A DNA stretch of 29,010 bases, taken from positions 1 through 29,010 of the forward strand of contig DATMTS010000105.1 of NCBI GenBank assembly GCA_035564555.1. Direction: 5' to 3'. Shown here piece by piece: positions 1 to 7,316 of this stretch (position 1 is the first letter of the stretch; each line of letters starts with the position of its first letter). Below the pieces are notes generated by a model. The model made no database searches. It was given only the letters and a program-made list of their open reading frames with translations, and was not told where the DNA came from. The position numbers and the translations under genes are program-made. Source of the stretch: DATMTS01 sp035564555 (lineage in GTDB: Bacteria > Actinomycetota > Actinomycetes > Actinomycetales > Microbacteriaceae).

Positions 1-100
1 AAGCGCGTGGCCGGCACGGCAACCGCGTGGGCGGCACGGCGACCGCGTGGGCGGCGAGATAGCCGGGCGGCCGGCGCGACAACCGCGTGGCGGATCCGGC
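1..100. repeat. Tandem repeat, 20-bp unit, five copies
   Basis: Five consecutive 20-bp units begin at 1, 21, 41, 61 and 81. The best-conserved copy is the second, AACCGCGTGGGCGGCACGGC. The third and fifth keep the ACCGCGTGG core and the fourth is the most diverged. The array lies just past the stop codon of the minus-strand DUF559-like gene (stop at 109-111) and touches the window edge, so it may continue outside. No convincing coding frame supports it. It could be a minisatellite or part of a transcription-end structure. Confidence 0.75.
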
Positions 101-108
101 GCCCGACC

Positions 109-1098
109 TCAGATCAGCGGGCGGCGCACGACCGGCAGTCCCTTGTCACACAGGCGTCGCAGCAGCAGCGCCGGGCGGTTGACCTCTGGCCAACCCCACC
201 GAGCGACCCGGTTGTCTTCGGCGCGAAGGTCGTCCTCGCGCAACTTCTCCTCGAAGACGACGCGACCGGCATCCCCGTCGTTGCCGACGTCGTCTTTGCG
301 ATACTTGCCGGCACCGTCGAACTCTCCGATCAGGTGATAACCCGGCCATTCGAAGTCGGTCAGGTAGTACCCGCCGCGCGGGGATTCGTGGCGCACCTGA
401 AGTTCGGGAGCCGGCAGTCCGAGCTTGTGGATAGCGATGCGTGACCACGATTCACCCGGGGAGCCAGAACGGCCGTCGGCGAACGCGATCGCACGTTCTG
501 CGATGCGGCGGCCGCGCGTCGAAGTGACGGCCTGCAGACAAGTGTAGAGATCGTCGGTGGCGGTACGGATGCCGTACGGGTGGCGGCCGGCGAGCAACGC
601 GTCGAGCACGGTGATCGCGGACTCGACATCGCCCGCGCGTGCGAGATCGAGCGCGGTGCGTTCGGGAGAGGTGAGGAGGAAACGATCGAGGCGCACGATG
701 TCCTCCGATCGACATGACTCGCGATGCACCCGAACGCCGTTCTTGCTGCGTAGATGAGAGGACGGAGGCACCAGGATGTCCACGACACGCGGCCAAGGCC
801 TCACCTGGGGGAGGTCCCATACCGCCAGCGCGGCGGTATGGGACAGCACGGGCATCGTCGAACGGGTCAGCACGACGGCCGCGACTCGGTCCAGGTATTC
901 GGCTCGCCGTGCCGCATAGCGTTCGGCGCCTGTCGTGAAGCGCCCCACGGGTACGGGCGGCTCTCGGAATACGCCGCGCCGCACGCGCTCGAGCGCTCCG
1001 GACACTACGGCGCGCTGCAAGGCGCGGTCTGGGCGCAATCCGAGTTCGGCGCTGCGCGCCAACTGCAGGCGAATCGTCGCTTCGTTCAGGCTGGTCAT
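109..1098 (-). CDS. AbiEi-like / DUF559 nuclease-fold protein, hypothetical
   Basis: This encodes a 329-aa protein. The N-terminal part resembles the winged-helix domain of AbiEi-type antitoxin-like proteins, including an LxRAVxSGxLxRVRRGVF-like segment. The C-terminal 75 residues resemble the DUF559/Vsr-like nuclease fold: GEFDG near 258-262, then EEK at 283-285 and RVARWGW near 297-303. D261 and the ExK at 283-285 fit a PD-(D/E)XK-style site. The frame is open further upstream (to 1257), but that extension is arginine-rich and runs into a tandem repeat, so I chose the ATG at 1098, though it has no strong ribosome binding site. There is no adjacent toxin gene. Such proteins are common single genes in actinobacteria with unknown function. 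A role in DNA processing or defence is only an inference. The gene stands alone downstream of the tuf terminator. Confidence 0.7.
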   Translation of the reverse strand: MTSLNEATIRLQLARSAELGLRPDRALQRAVVSGALERVRRGVFREPPVPVGRFTTGAERYAARRAEYLDRVAAVVLTRSTMPVLSHTAALAVWDLPQVRPWPRVVDILVPPSSHLRSKNGVRVHRESCRSEDIVRLDRFLLTSPERTALDLARAGDVESAITVLDALLAGRHPYGIRTATDDLYTCLQAVTSTRGRRIAERAIAFADGRSGSPGESWSRIAIHKLGLPAPELQVRHESPRGGYYLTDFEWPGYHLIGEFDGAGKYRKDDVGNDGDAGRVVFEEKLREDDLRAEDNRVARWGWPEVNRPALLLRRLCDKGLPVVRRPLI

Positions 1099-1255
1099 TC
1101 CGACAGACTGCGACGAACGGCGCCGACCCGACTCGCGATTCGTGCGAACCGGGTGAAGTCCGTGGATGCGAACACTGTGGAGACCGAGACTCCGCCGCCG
1201 CGCTGCGCCACGCGTTCCTGCGACAGTGCCCGCTGCCGACGAAAGTGCCAGGTTC

Positions 1256-1356
1256 AACGGGCGCGGTCGTCGGGAACGGGCGCGGTCGCCGGGAACGGGC
1301 GCGGTCGCCGGAACCGGCGCGGTCGCCGGGAACCGGCGCGGTCGCGGCGCGGGCGG
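1256..1356. repeat. Tandem repeat, 19-bp unit, about five copies
   Basis: Units start at 1256, 1275, 1294, 1312 and 1331 (one unit is 18 bp). The consensus is AACGGGCGCGGTCGCCGGG, with the last copies carrying AACCGG instead of AACGGG. The array fills most of the 1099-1442 intergenic stretch between the tuf terminator and the DUF559-like gene. That gap otherwise shows only the terminator and no supportable gene. The unit differs from the 20-bp unit at 1-100, although both are GC-rich and contain an AACCG start in some copies. Confidence 0.8.
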
Positions 1357-1383
1357 CGGTCACTGGGGTCCCGGCGAACGAAA

Positions 1384-1436
1384 GAGGGGCCGGGCCTTAC
1401 GGCCCGACCCCTCCAGGTTCCCGCCACTGGCGGGAA
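1384..1436 (-). terminator. Terminator region after tuf
   Basis: Two hairpins follow the tuf stop in the direction of transcription. The first has a perfect 8-bp stem (1429-1436 with 1418-1425, loop of 3). The second has a 13-bp stem (1401-1413 with 1384-1396, loop of 4) whose single plus-strand mismatch becomes a G-U wobble in the minus-strand RNA. A short T-rich stretch (CTTTCGTT) follows the second stem, consistent with intrinsic termination of the str operon. Confidence 0.85.
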
Positions 1437-1442
1437 AGGGTA

Positions 1443-2636
1443 CTACTTGATGATCTTGGTCACCGTGCCGGCGCCGACGGTGCGGCCACCCTCACGGATC
1501 GCATAACCGAGGCCCTCTTCCATGGCGATCGGCTGGATCAGCTCGACCGTCATGTCGGTGGTGTCACCGGGCATGACCATCTCCGTGCCCTCGGGCAACG
1601 TGATGACGCCCGTGACATCGGTGGTGCGGAAGTAGAACTGCGGACGGTAGTTCGCGTAGAACGGGTTGTGACGACCGCCCTCGTCCTTCGACAGGATGTA
1701 CGCGGTGCCCTCGAACTGCGTGTGCGGCGTGACCGAACCCGGAGCGGCGACGACCTGGCCGCGCTCGACCTCTTCGCGCTTGAGACCGCGCAGCAGCAGG
1801 CCACAGTTCTCGCCGGCCCACGCCTCGTCGAGCTGCTTGTGGAACATCTCGATGCCCGTCACCGTGGTCTTCTGCGTCGGGCGGATGCCGACGATCTCGA
1901 CCTCGGAGTTGATCTTCAGCGTGCCACGCTCGGCGCGGCCGGTGACGACGGTTCCACGACCGGTGATCGTGAAGACGTCTTCGATCGGCATCAGGAACGG
2001 CTTGTCCTTGTCGCGCACCGGGTCGGGAATGGACTCGTCGACGGCTTCCATCAGCTCGACGATCGACTGGACCCACTTCTCGTCGCCCTCGAGGGCCTTG
2101 AGGCCGGAGACGCGCACGACCGGTGCGTTGTCGCCATCGAAGCCCTGGCTGGCGAGCAGCTCGCGAACCTCGAGCTCGACGAGCTCCAGGATCTCCTCGT
2201 CGTCCACCATGTCGGACTTGTTCAGCGCGACCAGCAGGTAGGGAACGCCGACCTGCTTGGCGAGCAGCACGTGCTCACGGGTCTGAGCCATCGGGCCGTC
2301 GGTCGCCGCGACCACGAGGATCGCGCCGTCCATCTGAGCGGCACCGGTGATCATGTTCTTGATGTAGTCAGCGTGACCCGGGGCGTCGACGTGCGCGTAG
2401 TGGCGCTTCGGCGTCTCGTACTCGACGTGCGAGATGTTGATCGTGATACCGCGCTGACGCTCTTCCGGCGCGGAGTCGATCGACGCGAAGTCGCGCTGCA
2501 CGTTGACCGGCGACGGGTACTTGTCAGCAAGCACCTTCGAAATCGCCGCGGTGAGCGTGGTCTTGCCGTGGTCGACGTGACCGATCGTTCCGATGTTGAC
2601 GTGCGGCTTGGTCCGCTCGAACTTGGCCTTGGCCAC
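1443..2636 (-). CDS. tuf: Elongation factor Tu
   Basis: EF-Tu is the GTPase that delivers aminoacyl-tRNA to the ribosomal A site. The 397-aa product is full length for the family. The G motifs are present: GHVDHGKT at 19-26, DAPGH at 84-88 and NKSD at 139-142. The three-domain architecture is intact through the usual C-terminal GAGTVTKI segment. The start codon is GTG at 2636, preceded at 7 nt by a strong AGGAGG. It is the last gene of the str operon, 97 bp after fusA, and is followed by a clear terminator. The spacer to fusA holds a candidate extra promoter, so tuf may also be transcribed separately. Confidence 0.98.
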   Translation of the reverse strand: MAKAKFERTKPHVNIGTIGHVDHGKTTLTAAISKVLADKYPSPVNVQRDFASIDSAPEERQRGITINISHVEYETPKRHYAHVDAPGHADYIKNMITGAAQMDGAILVVAATDGPMAQTREHVLLAKQVGVPYLLVALNKSDMVDDEEILELVELEVRELLASQGFDGDNAPVVRVSGLKALEGDEKWVQSIVELMEAVDESIPDPVRDKDKPFLMPIEDVFTITGRGTVVTGRAERGTLKINSEVEIVGIRPTQKTTVTGIEMFHKQLDEAWAGENCGLLLRGLKREEVERGQVVAAPGSVTPHTQFEGTAYILSKDEGGRHNPFYANYRPQFYFRTTDVTGVITLPEGTEMVMPGDTTDMTVELIQPIAMEEGLGYAIREGGRTVGAGTVTKIIK

Positions 2637-2668
2637 TGTGGGTCCTCCTCAGGACTGACATGTAGAGG

Positions 2669-2691
2669 TCTGGCGCATGGCGTGCGCCAGA
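2669..2691 (-). other. Hairpin in the fusA-tuf spacer
   Basis: A perfect 9-bp inverted repeat (TCTGGCGCA at 2669-2677, TGCGCCAGA at 2683-2691) has a 5-nt loop. It sits about 33 nt upstream of the tuf GTG. No T-run follows it on the minus strand, so it does not look like a terminator. It could be an mRNA processing or stability element at the 5' end of a tuf transcript. Confidence 0.6.
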
Positions 2692-2692
2692 C

Positions 2693-2720
2693 ACACTACG
2701 GGATTGTTTTCCTATGTTAC
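2693..2720 (-). promoter_or_regulatory. Candidate internal promoter for tuf
   Basis: On the minus strand GTAACA (2720-2715) lies 16 bp from TAGTGT (2698-2693). These match four of six -35 positions and the key T-A...T positions of the -10. Two TACGGGAT copies (2697-2704 and 2718-2725), 21 bp apart, overlap these elements. The match is moderate, and no transcription data are available here. Confidence 0.35.
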
Positions 2721-2733
2721 GGGATGGGCGGTG

Positions 2734-4848
2734 TTACTCGCCCTTGCCCTTCTGGACGATCTCCTCGGCGACAGCCTTCGGAACCTCCGCGTAGCTCTCG
2801 AAGCTCATCGAGTACACGGCACGGCCGGAGGTCTTCGACCTCAGGTCACCGATGTAGCCGAACATCTCCGACAGCGGAACGTGCGCACGGATCACCTTGA
2901 CGCCGCTCGCATCCTCCATGGACTGGATCTGACCACGACGCGAGTTGATGTCGCCGATGACGTCGCCCATGTATTCCTCAGGGGTGCGCACCTCCACGGA
3001 CATCAACGGCTCGAGCAGAACCGGGTTCGCCTTACGAGCGGCCTCTTTGTAGGCCATCGAACCGGCGATCTTGAACGCCATCTCCGAGGAGTCGACGTCG
3101 TGGTAGGCACCGTCGAGCAGCGTCGCCTTGACGCCGACCGTCGGGTACCCTGCGAGAACGCCGACCTGCATGGCATCCTGGATGCCGGCATCCACCGAGG
3201 GGATGTACTCGCGCGGAACGCGACCACCGGTGACCTTGTTCTCGAACTCGTAAGTCTTCTCGGCCGTGACATCGATCGGCGTGAGAGCGATCTGCACCTT
3301 CGCGAACTGACCGGATCCACCGGTCTGCTTCTTGTGGGTGTAGTCGTACTTCTCGACCGTGCGACGCAGGGTCTCGCGGTATGCGACCTGCGGCTTGCCG
3401 ACGTTCGCCTCGACCTTGAACTCGCGCTTCATGCGGTCGACCAGGATGTCCAGGTGCAGCTCGCCCATACCGCCGATGACGGTCTGGCCGGTCTCCTGGT
3501 CCTGCTCGACCCGGAACGTGGGGTCTTCTTCGGCGAGCTTCTGGATGGCCGTGCCCAGCTTCTCCTGGTCGGCCTTGGTCTTCGGCTCGATGGCGACCTT
3601 CAGCACGGGCTCCGGGAACGTCATCGACTCGAGGACGATCTGCTGCTGCGGGTCGCACAGCGTGTCGCCCGTAGTCGTGTCTTTGAGGCCGATCACGGCG
3701 TAGATGTGACCGGCGGTGACCGAGTCGACCGGGATCTCCTTGTTGGCGTGCATCTGGAAGATCTTCCCGATGCGCTCCTTCTTCTGCTTGGTCGAGTTGA
3801 CCACCTGCGAGCCGGAGTCGAGGTGACCCGAGTACACGCGGATATAGGTCAGACGACCGAAGAACGGGTGCACGGCGATCTTCGACACCAACGCGGCGAA
3901 GGGCTCCTTGGCGTCGGCGTGACGCTCGATGACCTTCTCCGGGTCGCGCACGTCGTGGCCCTGCACGGCAGGCACGTCGAGCGGGCTGGGCAGGAAGTCC
4001 ACCACCGCGTCGAGCATCGGCTGCACACCGCGGTTCTTGAACGCGGAACCGCACAGCACGGGATAGATCTCGTTGTTGACCGTGAGCTTGCGGATAGCGC
4101 CCTTGACCTCGGCTACCGTGAGCTCCTCACCGCCGAAGTACTTCTCGAGCAGTTCGTCGCTGGTCTCCGCGACGGTCTCGAGCAGCGCGTGACGGTACTC
4201 CTCGGCCTTCTGCACGAGGTCGGCCGGGATCTCTTGGATCTCGTACTTCGCACCCATGCTCACGTCGCCCTTGGCATCGCCGGGCCACACCAGGGCGCGC
4301 ATCTCGATGAGGTCGACGACGCCGACGAAGTCGTTCTCACTGCCGATCGGCAGCTGCAGCACGAGCGGCTTGGCGCCCAGACGGTTGACGATGGTGTCCA
4401 CCGTGAAGTAGAAGTCCGCGCCGAGCTTGTCCATCTTGTTGACGAAGCAGATGCGCGGCACGTTGTACTTGTCGGCCTGACGCCACACGGTCTCGGACTG
4501 GGGCTCGACGCCCTCCTTGCCGTCGAAAACGGCGACCGCGCCGTCGAGGATGCGCAGCGAGCGCTCCACCTCGACCGTGAAGTCCACGTGGCCCGGGGTG
4601 TCGATGATGTTGATCTGGTTCTTGTTCCAGAAACAGGTGACGGCGGCGGACGTGATGGTGATGCCGCGCTCCTTCTCCTGCTCCATCCAGTCGGTCGTCG
4701 AGGCGCCGTCGTGGGTCTCGCCGATCTTGTGGTTCACGCCGGTGTAGAACAGGATGCGCTCTGTCGTCGTCGTCTTGCCGGCATCGATGTGCGCCATGAT
4801 GCCGATGTTGCGGACCTTGGTCAGGTCAGTGAGCACGTCCTGTGCCAC
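2734..4848 (-). CDS. fusA: Elongation factor G
   Basis: EF-G is the GTPase that drives ribosomal translocation and, with RRF, ribosome recycling. The 704-aa protein has the usual full length. G motifs are AHIDAGKT at 19-26, DTPGH at 83-87 and NKMD at 137-140, followed by domains II to V, and it ends in a short charged tail (QKGKGE). The start codon is GTG at 4848, preceded by a GGAGG ribosome binding site. It lies between rpsG (162-bp spacer containing a large palindrome) and tuf. Nothing suggests a second, divergent EF-G paralog: sequence and context fit the housekeeping copy. Confidence 0.98.
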   Translation of the reverse strand: MAQDVLTDLTKVRNIGIMAHIDAGKTTTTERILFYTGVNHKIGETHDGASTTDWMEQEKERGITITSAAVTCFWNKNQINIIDTPGHVDFTVEVERSLRILDGAVAVFDGKEGVEPQSETVWRQADKYNVPRICFVNKMDKLGADFYFTVDTIVNRLGAKPLVLQLPIGSENDFVGVVDLIEMRALVWPGDAKGDVSMGAKYEIQEIPADLVQKAEEYRHALLETVAETSDELLEKYFGGEELTVAEVKGAIRKLTVNNEIYPVLCGSAFKNRGVQPMLDAVVDFLPSPLDVPAVQGHDVRDPEKVIERHADAKEPFAALVSKIAVHPFFGRLTYIRVYSGHLDSGSQVVNSTKQKKERIGKIFQMHANKEIPVDSVTAGHIYAVIGLKDTTTGDTLCDPQQQIVLESMTFPEPVLKVAIEPKTKADQEKLGTAIQKLAEEDPTFRVEQDQETGQTVIGGMGELHLDILVDRMKREFKVEANVGKPQVAYRETLRRTVEKYDYTHKKQTGGSGQFAKVQIALTPIDVTAEKTYEFENKVTGGRVPREYIPSVDAGIQDAMQVGVLAGYPTVGVKATLLDGAYHDVDSSEMAFKIAGSMAYKEAARKANPVLLEPLMSVEVRTPEEYMGDVIGDINSRRGQIQSMEDASGVKVIRAHVPLSEMFGYIGDLRSKTSGRAVYSMSFESYAEVPKAVAEEIVQKGKGE

Positions 4849-4916
4849 GGGGTTCCTCCGAAAGAGTTATTGGCGATCTGCCGAATGGATTCAACGCAGA
4901 ACGCGATGGGTTTGTT

Positions 4917-5003
4917 CCGCCGGCCGGGTAGCCAGGCGCGGGCGCATCGAGCCGCGTTGCGACGTCTCGATGCGCTCGCCGGTGCTCACTACCCGACCGG
5001 CGG
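4917..5003. repeat. Long palindromic element between rpsG and fusA
   Basis: A nested inverted repeat fills most of the rpsG-fusA spacer. The outer arms are 15 nt each (4917-4931 and 4989-5003) with one mismatch that becomes a G-U wobble in the minus-strand RNA. The inner arms are a perfect 10 bp (GCGCATCGAG at 4942-4951, CTCGATGCGC at 4966-4975). The left arm core GGTCGGGTAG (minus reading) and the GCGCATCGAG core resemble, from memory, the GGTCGAGTAG...GTATCGAGACC palindromes dispersed in Microbacteriaceae genomes. I interpret it as a diverged member of such a dispersed element, transcribed within the operon. Confidence 0.7.
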
Positions 5004-5011
5004 AGGCGCTG

Positions 5012-5482
5012 TTACCAGCGGTAGTGCGCGAAGGCCCTGTTCGACTCGGCCATCTTGTGCGTGTCTTCACGACGCTTGACGGCAGCACCGAGACCATTGG
5101 ACGCGTCGAGGATCTCGTTGGTGAGACGCTCGGTCATGGTGCGCTCACGACGCGCCTTGGCGTAGCTGGTCAGCCAGCGCAGGGCGAGCGTGTTGGCACG
5201 GTGCGGCTTGACCTCGACCGGCACCTGGTAGGTCGAACCGCCGACGCGGCGGCTCTTCACCTCGATCGTGGGACGCACGTTGTCGAGGGCCTTCTTGAGC
5301 GTGACGACGGCATCCTGGCCGTTCTTCGCCGCGACACCTGCGAGCGCGTCGTAGACGATGCGCTCGGCGAGGGCCTTCTTGCCGTCGCGCAGGATCTTGT
5401 TGACCAGCTGGCTGACGATGGGAGCGCCGTAGACGGGGTCTGCGACGACGGGGCGCTTGGGAGCGGGACCCTTACGTGGCAT
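5012..5482 (-). CDS. rpsG: 30S ribosomal protein S7
   Basis: S7 nucleates assembly of the 30S head by binding the 3' major domain of 16S rRNA and contacts tRNA at the E site. The 156-aa product is canonical in length and sequence, with an MPRKGPAPKR start and an AHYRW end. Its ATG overlaps the rpsL stop by one base (TAATG), with a GGAGAAG ribosome binding site inside the last rpsL codons, which points to translational coupling. In other bacteria S7 is the autogenous repressor of this operon. Confidence 0.98.
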   Translation of the reverse strand: MPRKGPAPKRPVVADPVYGAPIVSQLVNKILRDGKKALAERIVYDALAGVAAKNGQDAVVTLKKALDNVRPTIEVKSRRVGGSTYQVPVEVKPHRANTLALRWLTSYAKARRERTMTERLTNEILDASNGLGAAVKRREDTHKMAESNRAFAHYRW

Positions 5483-5856
5483 TACTTCTTCTCCATCTTC
5501 GCGCCGTAACGGCTGCGAGCCTGCTTGCGGTTCTTGACGGCCTGGGTGTCGAGCGCGCCGCGCACGATCTTGTAGCGCACGCCGGGTAGGTCTTTGACAC
5601 GACCGCCGCGCACCAGCACCATCGAGTGCTCCTGCAGGTTGTGGCCCTCACCGGGGATGTAGGCCGTCACCTCGGTGCCGTTGGAGAGCTTGACGCGGGC
5701 GACCTTGCGCAGAGCCGAGTTCGGCTTCTTCGGCGTCGTGGTGTAGACGCGGGTGCACACGCCGCGCTGCTGGGGGTTGGACTTCAGGGCCGGCGCCTTG
5801 GTCTTGGAGACCTTCGGCGAACGCCCCTTCCGAACCAACTGCTGAATGGTTGGCAC
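5482..5856 (-). CDS. rpsL: 30S ribosomal protein S12
   Basis: S12 sits at the decoding centre and affects accuracy and streptomycin sensitivity. The frame is open to 6060, but the conserved protein begins with PTIQQLVRKGR, so the start is GTG at 5856, with AAGGAG six bases upstream. This gives the family-typical 124 aa. Positions 43 and 88, where substitutions give streptomycin resistance in other bacteria, are both lysine (TPKK at 41-44, GRVKDL at 85-90), the sensitive-type residues. It is the first gene of the str operon. Confidence 0.97.
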   Translation of the reverse strand: MPTIQQLVRKGRSPKVSKTKAPALKSNPQQRGVCTRVYTTTPKKPNSALRKVARVKLSNGTEVTAYIPGEGHNLQEHSMVLVRGGRVKDLPGVRYKIVRGALDTQAVKNRKQARSRYGAKMEKK

Positions 5857-5907
5857 TACTTGCTCCTTGTGAATGAACTGCACGGTGACAGCTGTTGCAT
5901 TGTTTTC

Positions 5908-5951
5908 ATCCCTCGATGCATGCGGAATGGATTCCGAGTAAGCCGAGGGAT
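5908..5951. promoter_or_regulatory. Inverted repeat in the str operon leader
   Basis: Perfect 8-bp arms ATCCCTCG (5908-5915) and CGAGGGAT (5944-5951) enclose a 28-nt loop that itself contains the near-palindrome GGAATGGATTCC (5924-5935). The element lies about 50 nt upstream of the rpsL start within the predicted leader RNA. No T-run follows on the minus strand. It could be a regulatory leader structure; a protein ligand is not shown by the sequence. Confidence 0.5.
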
Positions 5952-6069
5952 ATGCCGTGGGGGCGACCAGCGCCCAACATGGATTCGGTACGTGCCTGCG
6001 CGCGCTCCTGCTTCGGGCTGGATGCCGGTGGGCAGGGAGCGAGCGCGCGACAATGCGCACACTCGGTCA

Positions 6070-6098
6070 ATGCTACCGTTCGGCGCCGATGCGCGCAA
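6070..6098 (-). promoter_or_regulatory. Predicted str operon promoter
   Basis: On the minus strand TTGCGC (6098-6093) and TAGCAT (6075-6070) are separated by exactly 17 bp, a good match to housekeeping sigma-70-type spacing. The predicted start near 6063 gives a leader of about 200 nt before rpsL. The promoter begins only 8 bp past the stop codon of the upstream gene, and no terminator is visible between them. A small GCGCG/CGCGC palindrome (6091-6104) overlaps the -35 element. Confidence 0.6.
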
Positions 6099-6105
6099 AC
6101 GCGCG

Positions 6106-7188
6106 TCAGGCCGTGGATCCACCCGAACTGCCGTATCGGTCGGAGGGCAACCAGTGATTCGAGGTGAACACGGCGTGCCCGGCGTCGAGCTCGGTGATCA
6201 GCCCGCCGACCTTCACCGGTATCGCGCTCACCGAGGTGATCGTTCCCGAGTCGCCTGCGGCGTCACGGGCGTCGGCGCGGAACGTTACGGCGCCCGCTTC
6301 CAGCAGATTGACATCCCAGCCGTGTCCGTCCCAGGCGCCGATCGTGAACGTCGGCCTGGTCACGAGGGTCCACTTCTGGTTGCTGAGGGCGACCCCGGCC
6401 AGCCCGGCGGATGAAAGGCCGAAGGAACAGCCGGAGGGAACGAGCGCCGTCGAGGCCACGCAGTGATCGATCCAGCCGTTGACCGCCTTCGTCGCCTCGG
6501 CACGACCTCGCGCGGTGAGCGTGAGCTCGACCGCGCCTGCGGAGACGACCGCGTGCGCCCCGAGTCCGGTGACCGTCGCGTCGGAGTCCCACGTGGTGAA
6601 CGCTGCGGTGTCCTTCGACCCGACCACGTATTGCCCGGGCAATGCGCGCAGCGCTCCAGCGCCGTTCTTCAGGCGCACCGGTTCGCCTGCGATGGTCACC
6701 GCGACGTCGTCCGGGCCGTCGACGGTCACGCGCGCCGTCCCGAGCGGCACCGGGGCGAGTCGCCAATGGTCGAAGACGAACAGATCCTTCCGCACTGACC
6801 TGAGCTGGAACGTCTGCCGGATCTGCTGCCCGCCCTGCGTGTAGCGGACGACCACCGCAGCGCCCTTGCCCGAGATGGTCGTGCCGATTATCGCGAACGC
6901 CGAGATGCGGTCCTGCGCCTTGGAATAGACCTCGTCGGTCAGCAGCAGATCGGCGCTCGTCACCTTCGTGCCGTCGATCTTCAAGGCTGCCGATGCCTCG
7001 CCCTTGATGAGCGCGCCGAGGTAGGCGGCGACCTGCCGAGACGGTTGGGTGTTTCCCGCAGCGACGGCGAAGACGCCGATCGCGACGACCGAGGTCACCA
7101 GCAGAGCTGCTCCGCAGATCAGCGCGGCGACGAGGCCCGCGTAGCTCTTCGTGCGGTCGCCGGGGGTCACCGGGTCGATCGTGCTCAT
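6106..7188 (-). CDS. Membrane-anchored extracytoplasmic protein of the T7SS-like locus, unknown function
   Basis: This encodes a 360-aa protein with a short cytoplasmic N-terminus, one hydrophobic segment at about 17-45, and a long extracytoplasmic part. Right after the membrane segment, residues of the type PSRQVAAYLGALIKGE resemble the start of DUF4878/NTF2-like domains. The rest is beta-rich, with two cysteines in the WIDHC...SGCSF region that might pair. I chose the ATG at 7188 because CGGAGAA precedes it; the frame is open to 7248. It is the last gene of the T7SS-like cluster, separated from the esx gene by a strong hairpin. No specific family is recognised. A role in envelope assembly of the secretion system is an inference from position. 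Confidence 0.75.
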   Translation of the reverse strand: MSTIDPVTPGDRTKSYAGLVAALICGAALLVTSVVAIGVFAVAAGNTQPSRQVAAYLGALIKGEASAALKIDGTKVTSADLLLTDEVYSKAQDRISAFAIIGTTISGKGAAVVVRYTQGGQQIRQTFQLRSVRKDLFVFDHWRLAPVPLGTARVTVDGPDDVAVTIAGEPVRLKNGAGALRALPGQYVVGSKDTAAFTTWDSDATVTGLGAHAVVSAGAVELTLTARGRAEATKAVNGWIDHCVASTALVPSGCSFGLSSAGLAGVALSNQKWTLVTRPTFTIGAWDGHGWDVNLLEAGAVTFRADARDAAGDSGTITSVSAIPVKVGGLITELDAGHAVFTSNHWLPSDRYGSSGGSTA

Positions 7189-7252
7189 GGTTCTCCGTTC
7201 GCGGCGCGTGGTCCACAACGCCACGTCGCGATCGTAACGGTGAAGCACGCAG

Positions 7253-7296
7253 AACGCGGGCGCGAACGGATCGATTCCTCCGTTCGCGCCCGCGTT
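7253..7296 (-). terminator. Strong 18-bp hairpin after the esx gene
   Basis: A perfect 18-bp inverted repeat (7253-7270 and 7279-7296, loop 7271-7278) starts about 20 nt after the esx stop codon. The following minus-strand sequence has only scattered T residues. It may act as a GC-rich terminator or partial terminator/3' stabiliser, raising esx mRNA relative to the downstream gene. Confidence 0.8.
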
Positions 7297-7316
7297 CAGC
7301 GTTGGCCAGGTGGTGC

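Noticed and set aside
109..1098. Toxin-antitoxin operon
   Set aside because: The protein has an AbiEi-like N-terminus but there is no adjacent AbiEii-like toxin gene, and it is a single gene with a nuclease-like C-terminus.
2677..5079. Very long plus-strand open frame (800 codons) opposite fusA
   Set aside because: It is the antisense shadow of a high-GC gene: fusA is unmistakable on the other strand and this translation has no family character.
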